Shown here: one piece after another, positions 1 to 8,277 of the stretch
Layout: every line of letters starts with the position of its first letter
How positions within the stretch are numbered: position 1 is the stretch's first letter
Assembly (NCBI GenBank): GCA_021789975.1
Contig: JAJYIT010000004.1
Span: 1 to 64,000 of the forward strand
DNA from: Bacteroidota bacterium
GTDB taxonomy: Bacteria > Bacteroidota > Ignavibacteria > Kryptoniales > JAKASW01
DNA length: 64,000 nucleotides
Direction of reading: 5' to 3'
Notes under the pieces: model-generated
What the model was told of the DNA's origin: nothing
Databases searched by the model: none
Seen by the model: the letters and a program-made list of their open reading frames with translations, nothing else
Translations under genes and position numbers: made by a program

Positions 1-1
1 G

Positions 2-67
2 CTTCACCACTCCTATCCGTTCCTCATCAACGGAAAGAGCTTCCGTTTGAAAACCATTAACAAATAG
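2..67 (+). CDS. C-terminal end of an unidentified CDS running in from the left edge (…LHHSYPFLINGKSFRLKTINK*)
   Basis: Frame open from the window edge to TAG at 65-67; product not recognisable. Confidence 0.3.
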   Translation, partial: LHHSYPFLINGKSFRLKTINK

Positions 68-212
68 GTATCTTCAACTGTGCAATTTTCCGCGGAATAT
101 TGTGCAACTTTCGGACGAAATCAACAGAGGCCGAGCAAGTTGTGATTACCATGGTCGATGAGCAGCCGGATAAACCGCTGAAGACTCTCGTGCGTGGAGT
201 TATGAGCTCCGA

Positions 213-494
213 GGAACAGGTTCAATTCCGGGATACACATTAGTGGCTTTTTCCGAGGGGATTACAGAAGCAATGGACTGCAATAGAGAACAAATTGGAG
301 AAGACAGACCGACAAAGCTGGTGATGGACGAAGTCGGAATCACCGCGGCGGAGTTGATGGAGCGCCTGGTGAAAGCCGTTAAGAGTCATGCTGGACAGGC
401 TCCTCAGCACGACGACATGACTTGGGTAGCGCTGGTTCGAACGCGATCCAACTTGGCTGCATGGGCACAGCGAGCCACTAGTCAATGCGGCTAA
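213..494 (+). pseudogene. C-terminal fragment of a SpoIIE/RsbU-type PP2C phosphatase
   Basis: GTGSIPGYTLVAFSEGITEAMD…GQAPQHDDMTWVALVR matches the family ending (PGDxLVLFSDGITEA … QHDDMTLV); the rest of the domain is absent upstream. Confidence 0.65.
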
Positions 495-591
495 AACGCG
501 ATAGCACCGCCCGGGCTTCGCTGGAGTTCTTCTGAAACGAAAGTCAATAATTTTTGTTGAATGATTAAAGACAGAATTGGAGTTGTAGCAA

Positions 592-1116
592 ATGGAAGAC
601 TTGAGTTATCCTATCGGAAAATTTGGTCCTGAATCAGGGTTGACGGAAGCAAAGCGGATTGCATTGATCAACGACATTTCATCTGTCCCGTCGCACCTTC
701 GCGAGGCAGTCAACGGTCTCTCCAAACATCAACTTGAGACACCGTACAGACCCGGGGGGTGGACCGTCAGGCAGGTTGTACACCATTTGCCGGACAGCCA
801 CATGAATGCTTACATCCGTTTCAGACTTACACTGACTGAGAGCGAGCCGACGGTGAAACCATACGAACAGTCTCTTTGGGCGGAACTGCCGGATGCGAAG
901 TCTGCCGACATCGAGTTGTCCATGCGCCTCCTCGACGGACTGCACCATAGATGGGTGTTTCTACTGAGAAGCATGAAACCGGATGATTTCAAACGGACAT
1001 TTCGGCACCCGGAAACTGGAATTCAGACGCTTGAATATGTTTTGCAGATGTATGCCTGGCACGGCAAACATCATGTTGCGCACATTACATCGCTGAGAAA
1101 CAGGATGGGGTGGTAA
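592..1116 (+). CDS. DinB/YfiT-family protein (putative metal-dependent hydrolase / bacillithiol transferase-like)
   Basis: YPIGKF…PYRPGGWTVRQVVHHLPDSHMNAYIRFRL…YAWHGKHHVAHI: conserved His motifs of the YfiT/BstA group. Confidence 0.85.
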   Translation: MEDLSYPIGKFGPESGLTEAKRIALINDISSVPSHLREAVNGLSKHQLETPYRPGGWTVRQVVHHLPDSHMNAYIRFRLTLTESEPTVKPYEQSLWAELPDAKSADIELSMRLLDGLHHRWVFLLRSMKPDDFKRTFRHPETGIQTLEYVLQMYAWHGKHHVAHITSLRNRMGW

Positions 1117-1193
1117 GGAAAGAGTCCTTCACGAAATGTGTTTAGGACTTCTGTAATATTGATCTCGAAGTGCGATTTCCTTCGGTCGCGCCA

Positions 1194-2819
1194 CTATTCC
1201 GTTTTTCCTTGCTTCAGTTTTCTCCATAGTGTTGACCCGTCGATCCCGAGTATCCGAGCCGCCCTGGCTTTATTTCCACCCGTTAGCTGGATGATCCGGT
1301 TTATGTAGGCAACTTCCATGGCAGCAAGCGTCGGGTTACCTTCCATCACGGATTCGAATGCTGCGTTGGGTGATTTGATCAAAACAACCGGAAGGTGTTC
1401 GGGCAGTATCGTGCCGTCCGGGCTAAGAATTGCAGCTCTCTCAATCACGTTCTCAAGCTCCCTTACATTGCCGGGCCAGCTGTATTCCTGAAGATACTCG
1501 ATGCAGGATGAGTGGATGTGCAGGTCTTTTATTTTGAACTTCTTCGCGAGCCTATCAACGAAGAATCGTGTAAGGGGAAGAATATCCTCCTTTCGCTCTC
1601 TAAGTGGAGGGACTTTCAATTCCATTACTGCGAGCCGGTAGAACAAGTCTTCTCTGAATTTTTTCTGCTTGATCAATTCGCGTAGGTCTTTGTTTGTTGC
1701 TGCAATGACTCTGATATCGACTTTCCGCGATATGCTCTCTCCGATCCGAAGGATTTCGTGCTCCTGCAAGGCACGCAGAATCTTAAGCTGCATCGCCGGA
1801 GTTACATCACCTATCTCATCCAGGAATATCGTACCCCTATCTGCGACCTCGAACAAACCGGCCCTGTCTTTCGTGGCGCCGGTAAATGCCCCGGCCTTGT
1901 GACCGAAGAGTTCACTCTCCAGGAGGGATTCAGGGAGTGCGCCGCAGTTTACCGGAATGAATGGACCCTTAGAGCGAGGAGAAAGTCTGTGAATGTACTT
2001 TGCCATCACCTCTTTACCCGCTCCTGTCTCTCCGGTTATCAGGACAGTAGAGTCGTATGGAGCAACCTTGTTAGCTATAATGAGTAGTTGCTTATATGCC
2101 TTGCTGTGAATTTCTATGAAAGAAGGCTTGACGGTTGTACCGAGCGCCTCGATTTCTTGTTCGTATTTCTTAACGAGTGACGCTTTCTGCCTGAGTCGCT
2201 CAGTAAGTTTTTCCACCTTCTGTTTTATGTCGTGTAACTTGAAATAGTTTATATACGGTTTTATCTCGTCACCCCACGAGGCAGCATCTTTGCCGGTTGC
2301 ATGGCAGACGACGTTGCCCTGTGCCTTGCATGAGCGCTCGATGAAGCACACATCCTGGCCGAGACTGAGGGAAACGAAGCCGCTGAAATATCCGGATAGG
2401 ATCCAGCATACCGGGTGGTCCGTTTTTCCCAATGTGTACAAATGTTCTTCGGCTTCTTTTGAGTCTACCCAAGTGAGTTCCATTACGAAAGTTTTCGAAC
2501 TCTCTTCGTATGACAGCTTGTCGACAATGTCTCTGGCGATGCCTTCTAGGGAGTGCAATTTGCAACCCGCCTTTATCAATTCCAGCTTGTCATCCCACTT
2601 GAAGTTGTTCAACAAAGCTGATGCATCGGCCTGGCCCTGAAAATAGCCGAACCTTGTGAGCACACTTCTTGCGTGGTCCAGGTTGGCGGTGTCCAGCAGA
2701 TCTTTCCTAAACTGCGCAAATGCGTGCAGGCTATGTAGGACGACCTCGCGACCGCCCAATGTCAGGGTTCCCTCGGAAAAGCTGACGATCTCTTCCAGTC
2801 TAAGATCTTCGGATTTCAT
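1194..2819 (-). CDS. Sigma-54-dependent Fis-family activator with N-terminal XylR_N/V4R-type sensor domain
   Basis: [15 protein letters not shown] (Walker A), GAFTGA loop, Walker B FLDEIGD, C-terminal Fis-like HTH ([22 protein letters not shown]). N-terminal region with [36 protein letters not shown] typical of V4R. ORF track begins at TTG 2840; ATG at 2819 (MKSEDL) is more likely. Confidence 0.92.
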   Translation of the reverse strand: MKSEDLRLEEIVSFSEGTLTLGGREVVLHSLHAFAQFRKDLLDTANLDHARSVLTRFGYFQGQADASALLNNFKWDDKLELIKAGCKLHSLEGIARDIVDKLSYEESSKTFVMELTWVDSKEAEEHLYTLGKTDHPVCWILSGYFSGFVSLSLGQDVCFIERSCKAQGNVVCHATGKDAASWGDEIKPYINYFKLHDIKQKVEKLTERLRQKASLVKKYEQEIEALGTTVKPSFIEIHSKAYKQLLIIANKVAPYDSTVLITGETGAGKEVMAKYIHRLSPRSKGPFIPVNCGALPESLLESELFGHKAGAFTGATKDRAGLFEVADRGTIFLDEIGDVTPAMQLKILRALQEHEILRIGESISRKVDIRVIAATNKDLRELIKQKKFREDLFYRLAVMELKVPPLRERKEDILPLTRFFVDRLAKKFKIKDLHIHSSCIEYLQEYSWPGNVRELENVIERAAILSPDGTILPEHLPVVLIKSPNAAFESVMEGNPTLAAMEVAYINRIIQLTGGNKARAARILGIDGSTLWRKLKQGKTE

Positions 2820-2821
2820 TC

Positions 2822-2839
2822 TGCAATGGTACCATTGCA
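2822..2839. promoter_or_regulatory. 18-bp perfect palindrome TGCAATGGTACCATTGCA, candidate operator/UAS
   Basis: Direct reading; sits between the divergent sigma-54 activator and the M20/acetate kinase operon. Confidence 0.6.
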
Positions 2840-2909
2840 AGTTACATATGTTTCAGGAGGGCATCAACTGATACTCTTCATATCTGGCGGGAAATGACGC
2901 AATCCTATC

Positions 2910-2924
2910 CGGCACGGGAATTGG
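2910..2924 (+). promoter_or_regulatory. Candidate sigma-54 (-24/-12) promoter CGGCACGggaaTTGG
   Basis: Near match to TGGCACG-N4-TTGC, 37-51 nt upstream of the M20 gene start and about 70 bp from the palindrome. Confidence 0.5.
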
Positions 2925-2960
2925 GCTATTAACAGGTGAGACAAAAAGCGAGGAAACAAG

Positions 2961-4214
2961 ATGTATACTCTATTGAAAGAATATGCGAACATTTTGAGTA
3001 GCGACGCGATCACGTTCGCGTCTGAGCTTGTCAGCACACCGAGTCCGAGTCTTTGTGAGCAAAACGCCGCGAGGTTGGTGGAAAGACGCATGAGCCATCT
3101 CGGATTCGACAAAGTCATCACCGATGACTTCGGAAATGTCATCGGAATAATGTACGGGATCGACTCACATCCGACAGTACTTCTAAACAGTCATATGGAC
3201 ACAGTCCTTCCGGGAAAGGGAGAGACGATTTGGGAGATGCCCCCTTACTCGGGAGCCATTGAGAACCATCGCCTGCATGGCCTCGGCAGTTCAGATTGCA
3301 AGAGTGGAGTTGCCATGCAGATGTACGCTGCATATCTGCTTAAGAAGTCCCTGCTACCTCTCAGAGGGACCCTGGTGGTTGCCGCGACGGTCTCCGAGGA
3401 AAACGGCCTCAGCCTTGGTGTTCAACACCTGCTGTCGAAAACGCTACCTGATATGAAAATAAAAGTCGACTACGCCGTGCTAGGCGAACCGACGAATCTG
3501 GGTTTGTTCTACGGCCACGACGGATGGGCGGAGTTCAGGATTGGTCTTGGCTCCACGAATCCCGATAGCCTCCAGCAGGCTGCAGAAGTGATCTTTCAAA
3601 ATCTGACCGATGCGAGCCGGGAAAGAGTTCTGGAAGGAGGGCTTGAAACCATGAGAGTCGGAAGACCGGAGATTGATGTCCTCACCGGGTCTGCGGGCAT
3701 CAATTTGAACAGGCGGCTGTTCGCAGAAGACGACAGCGAAGGTGTCGCCGAGAAGTTGCGCGATTATAGTCTGCGTAGCCTGGAACAATACGCCGATCGC
3801 GTGGGAAACCAGGAGGACGACTTGAATTTGGACATCCGCATACGAGAAGAAATCCAAAAACTGAACAATGGAGAGTCGGTCCAGGTCAGGTTCGTTACAG
3901 ACGCGTGGGAGACCGATCCGTTTTCACCGTTGGTGGACCGGGCACGACAGGCCCTTGAATCGGCGGGATGCAAAAGCCGTCCGGGAAAGTGGAGACTTCC
4001 ACAGCTCGCTATGGGAACGGCGGGAAGTATTCTTACGAAGCGATTCGGCATTCCGACGATCGGTTACGGCCCCGGCAACGAGGATCAGGCACACGCTCCA
4101 AATGAATTTGTCGAGGTTGATAATATCAGAGAAGGAATTTTAGGCACAGCATCAATAGTCCATAGTCTCGTCGGTACTCCGGTTTTTGGTTGGACCGCAG
4201 ATATGGAGATATAA
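2961..4214 (+). CDS. M20-family metallo-hydrolase (YgeY-like)
   Basis: LLNSHMDTVLPG, GLGSSDCKSGVAMQM, ATVSEENG, AVLGEPTNL: M20 metal-site motifs. Confidence 0.88.
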   Translation: MYTLLKEYANILSSDAITFASELVSTPSPSLCEQNAARLVERRMSHLGFDKVITDDFGNVIGIMYGIDSHPTVLLNSHMDTVLPGKGETIWEMPPYSGAIENHRLHGLGSSDCKSGVAMQMYAAYLLKKSLLPLRGTLVVAATVSEENGLSLGVQHLLSKTLPDMKIKVDYAVLGEPTNLGLFYGHDGWAEFRIGLGSTNPDSLQQAAEVIFQNLTDASRERVLEGGLETMRVGRPEIDVLTGSAGINLNRRLFAEDDSEGVAEKLRDYSLRSLEQYADRVGNQEDDLNLDIRIREEIQKLNNGESVQVRFVTDAWETDPFSPLVDRARQALESAGCKSRPGKWRLPQLAMGTAGSILTKRFGIPTIGYGPGNEDQAHAPNEFVEVDNIREGILGTASIVHSLVGTPVFGWTADMEI

Positions 4215-4323
4215 GAACGGAGCCACGGAACAAGGGAGACGGAACACGAACACATGACTCAAAATCTTTGTCCGTGCTCTGTGTCCCGTTTTTCCGAGTC
4301 CCGGAATAGAAACGAGTGATGAA

Positions 4324-5619
4324 ATGACGACGAAGGAATCGGGTATCGCGAAGGCTTCCAGCAACATCCTTGTTTTCAATGTCGGGAGTTCTTCGCTGAA
4401 GTATAAAATGACCTCTATGCCGTCAGGCAAAGAGCTCCTCGGGGGTGAAGTTCAAAGGATCGGAGCAAAGACGGCTGAACCCTCCATGATCATTCACTTC
4501 AGTGGGGGGAGAAAGTCGGTTTATAATAAGAAGATATCCGGATATGGGGAGGCTTTAACTGAAGTTATCGGCATCATATCATCGGAAGACTACCCGCATC
4601 CCGATTTCATTGCACACCGGTATGTGCATGGTGGTACACAATTCAGAAGCGACTCAATTATTACGTACGACGATCTTCATGCACTCCATGAGACCGAAGA
4701 GTTTGCCCCGGTTCACAATCCTCCTGTAATCGAGCTGATTAGGCGTTGCATGGAACAGTATCCCGATATTCCGCAGGGTATAATCCTCGATACTTCGTTC
4801 CACTCTACCATACCCGAGTACGCCGGCAGCTACCCGTTGCCGAAGGATTTGACAAACCGATTTGGAATACGAAAGTATGGGTTTCATGGCATCAGTCACC
4901 AGTATGTCGTGGAAGAGGCAGCACAGTTCCTCGGTATCCCGCTGGAGAGGTTCAACGCTGTAAGTTGTCATCTGGGGAGCGGTGGGGCGAGTCTGTGTGC
5001 GGTTGTCGGGGGCAACTCGGTGGACAATTCAATGGGATTCTCACCGCTCCAGGGCCTTGTAATGAGCACTAGAAGCGGAGACATCGACCCCTCCATTGTT
5101 TTAAAGATGATCGTTTATGCCGGTGGGGACCACTCGAAGGTCAACCGCCTTCTGAATAAAAAGAGCGGAGTGCTCGGCCTGTCTGGTATGTCTTCGGACA
5201 TAAGGGATATTATCAACATGTCTGTTAATTACGATGACGAGAGAGCTCAGACTACATTGGATGTGTACTTGTGGAGAATCAAGAAATATCTTGGGGCGTA
5301 CCTGGCCGCCGTCGGTCGTGTGGATGCTATTCTGTTCACGGACACCATCGGTGAATCCGTGCCGCTGGTAAGGGAGACGGTGTGCAGAAATCTCGATTTC
5401 TTCGGGGTGAAGCTTGACGAATGGAGAAATTCACACTTGTCGGGGTTTCCATACGATGTCTCTGTTCACGGCAGCAATGTTCGCATCGTTGTTGTCAAGA
5501 CTGACGAAGAGAAGGGAATTGCGAGAAGGGCGTACGAGCTGGCAGGATTAGGAGGAGGAACATCAATCGCCGAAAGTGATGGAACGAGGGGCATTCCAGA
5601 AGAAGAGGCAGACAAATGA
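4324..5619 (+). CDS. ackA: Acetate kinase / acetate-propionate family kinase
   Basis: VFNVGSSSLKYK, AHRYVHGG, ILDTSFH, RKYGFHGISHQY, CHLGSGGAS, MSTRSGDIDPS, KTDEEKGIARRAY. Confidence 0.92.
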   Translation: MTTKESGIAKASSNILVFNVGSSSLKYKMTSMPSGKELLGGEVQRIGAKTAEPSMIIHFSGGRKSVYNKKISGYGEALTEVIGIISSEDYPHPDFIAHRYVHGGTQFRSDSIITYDDLHALHETEEFAPVHNPPVIELIRRCMEQYPDIPQGIILDTSFHSTIPEYAGSYPLPKDLTNRFGIRKYGFHGISHQYVVEEAAQFLGIPLERFNAVSCHLGSGGASLCAVVGGNSVDNSMGFSPLQGLVMSTRSGDIDPSIVLKMIVYAGGDHSKVNRLLNKKSGVLGLSGMSSDIRDIINMSVNYDDERAQTTLDVYLWRIKKYLGAYLAAVGRVDAILFTDTIGESVPLVRETVCRNLDFFGVKLDEWRNSHLSGFPYDVSVHGSNVRIVVVKTDEEKGIARRAYELAGLGGGTSIAESDGTRGIPEEEADK

Positions 5620-6725
5620 AAAGGCTGATCGTACTTGTACCGGAAGGTTTGTTCATGGAATATTTTGTCTATGATTTGCCCGAGATCAGAACCACGTGCC
5701 GCGATTGTCATCCTGAATATCAGCGTGGTGGAAGGATGAGGTTCAGGGGATCGGGAGCATCGCTCGCTTCAATAAAAGGAACGATAGAAGGTTACAGTCC
5801 GGATAGTGTCGCGGTCCGGGTGCGTTACGGTGGGAGTAGATTCAAGGATGTTTCCGTGTACGACAGATCGCTGTTGCCGGAACTGGAGAAATTGATACCG
5901 ATATCGCCGCTTGATCTGCCGCCGGTAATAAAGCTGCTGAAGACTCTGGACCGGGTTGTCCCGCCGCCGCAGATACTGCTGTTCTTCGAGACTTCTTTCT
6001 TCAGCAATCTGCCGGTGCAGGAGAGGATCTACGCGATCGATGGGATATTATCCGGCTCACGCGTACCTCAGCCGGATCAATACCGGAAGTTCGGCTACCA
6101 CGGCTTGTACCACGAAGCTGCTGTAATCGGGATTAGAAAGAGAAACCCTGACGTGCGCAAGATCGTTTCGATATGCCTCGATTCCGTGCCGGAGCTTGCG
6201 GCGATCAATGCCGGAAGGCCGGTTATGGTTTCGAGCGGCTCAACTCCTCTCGAGGGCTTGCCCGGAGACAGAACTTGCGGGGACATAGATCCCGGTGTTG
6301 TTCTCTTTTTAGAGCAGAGGAGCGGGCCTGAAATGGTCAATGAGATTCTAACGCGTAGAAGCGGGCTGTCCGCGATGTCCGGTAAGACGGTCACACTTGA
6401 CGATGTTTTTGAGGATGAAATCACAAACCGGGAGGCAAGCGACCTTTTCAAATACCGGGTGCTGCTCGAATGTGGTTCGGCCATCGCTTTGATGGGAGGG
6501 CTTGATGCAGTAGTATTTTCAGGTAAGTATATCCAATCGGCAGAGAAGCTTTCCGGCTGGCTTACGTCTAAATTGTCAGGACACGGCGTGTCAGGCTCAC
6601 GCATACCGCAGGAAGTTCCGGATATTGAAGAAAGCAGAATTCCGGTTTTCTATTCAAGAGACCCTTTAGACAGGATAATCGCGGAGAGATGTTTGGAAAT
6701 GGACGTCTCAGCAGTCGGGTACTGA
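5616..6725 (+). CDS. Divergent acetate-kinase paralog, probable pseudoenzyme
   Basis: ATGA overlap with ackA stop. Retains VRVRYGG, FETSFF, KFGYHGLYH, GDIDPGVVLFL but lacks NxGSSSxK, HLGSGAS, TRSGDID register and the C-terminal NEE motif. Confidence 0.8.
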   Translation: MKRLIVLVPEGLFMEYFVYDLPEIRTTCRDCHPEYQRGGRMRFRGSGASLASIKGTIEGYSPDSVAVRVRYGGSRFKDVSVYDRSLLPELEKLIPISPLDLPPVIKLLKTLDRVVPPPQILLFFETSFFSNLPVQERIYAIDGILSGSRVPQPDQYRKFGYHGLYHEAAVIGIRKRNPDVRKIVSICLDSVPELAAINAGRPVMVSSGSTPLEGLPGDRTCGDIDPGVVLFLEQRSGPEMVNEILTRRSGLSAMSGKTVTLDDVFEDEITNREASDLFKYRVLLECGSAIALMGGLDAVVFSGKYIQSAEKLSGWLTSKLSGHGVSGSRIPQEVPDIEESRIPVFYSRDPLDRIIAERCLEMDVSAVGY

Positions 6726-6737
6726 AGTTCGGCCATA

Positions 6738-6763
6738 AAAAAAGGCACAAGTGATTGCGCCTT
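6738..6763 (-). terminator. Possible minus-strand terminator after the Wzz gene
   Basis: AAGGCaCAA-gtga-TTGcGCCTT near-perfect stem followed on the minus strand by a T-run (plus-strand AAAAAAA). Confidence 0.4.
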
Positions 6764-7022
6764 CTGCAACTGTCCACAATGGCCCACGGGAGATTCCGTG
6801 AGCGGCGGATTCCTATACAGCTTCTTTTCTGATTGAGCTCAGGCTATCGCACATCGAGGGGCGCGAGCCGCTCCTTCAGAAGGTTCGTACCAGAAATTGT
6901 GTGTTTTACGTTCAAGGTCCTTTCGATCCATCATGCCTCATCTCATCCCGCTTCCCGTATCATGCGTCAACTGTTATCTTCTTCTTTCCATACCTTCTTC
7001 TCACCTTCTCAACTTCTCGACC

Positions 7023-8186
7023 TCATGTCTCTATGGTTCCTGAACTTCCCTTCTCCGCTGGATGTTCCGCAGCCTGTGCCACGGCACCGTCGGCTGAAAG
7101 CCCATCACCCATCATGTATCCCGCATATTTCTTCAGACTTGGTTTGGACATGAAGTAAAGTCCGGAGAAAATGCCGGACAGAAAGAGTATGATTATGAGC
7201 GTTTTTAGTTTACCAGGCCCGGCCTTATAAATTGGATTCCTCGCGTAGTCGCGCACATTAATAATGGGTGTGTCCTTGATTACATCTATTTTTGCGAGCT
7301 CATATTGGTTCCGAAGTTCCAGGTAAACAGATCCAAGTATGTCCACGTTTCTGGAAAGTCGTGATTGGATTAGCATAAGTTCGGGCGACTGCAGTATCAT
7401 ACGATTCTGTTCGCGGAAATCACGCAAAGCGTCTTCAGCCATTTTGAGAGAATCACTCACCTGTGACAGTCTCTCCTGTATATATGCAAGCTGGTCACTT
7501 GCATAAGATTTCCTTTTTGTTCGCACATAGTGGTCGAGAGATTTGACAAGATTGTCGACTATTTCTGCCGACAAAGCCGGCTCGGACATCTTTACGGACA
7601 CCGTCATGATCTTGTTTATTTGATCCATGCTGGTGGAAATTCTCCCAGCGGTCATTGCACGGTATGCCTTCAGAAACATCTCCCACTTTTGTAGAGCAGG
7701 GGATAGATTCTTGTCGGGCTTGATCTTCAGATACTGAATCAGGTTGACCGAGTCCGGAAATTTTTCAGTCTTATACTTTGCGTAGATCACCGGAGCAACC
7801 ACCGCCTTGCTCTTGAGGAGGTTCTCATATATACCGGTCGGGGAAGATTGTCCGACGCTTACGCCTGCAAGAGATGCAAGACCACTTAATTGGCTCAAAG
7901 TCGTTTCCTTCTCGCCATAGTCGGGAAGAATAGTTATCGAACTCACGTAATAGTTCTTTACCAGGAAAAGCAGGACCAGGACCGTAGCCAGACCGACCGC
8001 TGCATTAAAGAGTATGAGCTTCTTGATATTCTTCCACAGGCTCTGAATGTGTGGACGTAGATTCAGTGCCATACGTCTAAAGCCTTCGTCGAATGAGATG
8101 TCTTCTTCGCCGTCGAAGGCGTCTAAGTTGTCGTAGTTTGTTTTGTCTTTGTTCATGAGTTCATTACCTGAAAGGGTTGTCCCCAC
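7023..8186 (-). CDS. Wzz/GumC-type polysaccharide chain-length determinant
   Basis: N-terminal TM, periplasmic coiled-coil (YIQERLSQVSDSLKMAEDALRDFREQNRM), C-terminal TM (LIIILFLSGIFSGLYFM). Start may be MNKDK at 8156. Confidence 0.85.
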   Translation of the reverse strand: MGTTLSGNELMNKDKTNYDNLDAFDGEEDISFDEGFRRMALNLRPHIQSLWKNIKKLILFNAAVGLATVLVLLFLVKNYYVSSITILPDYGEKETTLSQLSGLASLAGVSVGQSSPTGIYENLLKSKAVVAPVIYAKYKTEKFPDSVNLIQYLKIKPDKNLSPALQKWEMFLKAYRAMTAGRISTSMDQINKIMTVSVKMSEPALSAEIVDNLVKSLDHYVRTKRKSYASDQLAYIQERLSQVSDSLKMAEDALRDFREQNRMILQSPELMLIQSRLSRNVDILGSVYLELRNQYELAKIDVIKDTPIINVRDYARNPIYKAGPGKLKTLIIILFLSGIFSGLYFMSKPSLKKYAGYMMGDGLSADGAVAQAAEHPAEKGSSGTIET

Positions 8187-8277
8187 CTCTCCTTCTAACC
8201 GTGTGCGCTCTCTAAACCTTCCTGCCTGCAGCAGTGATGTTTAGAGAATGGAGTGAATCGGCAAGGAGCGAGTAGTT

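Noticed and set aside
6095-6604. 169-aa antisense ORF in the AckA-like gene
   Set aside because: Sense frame shows acetate-kinase similarity; the antisense has none.
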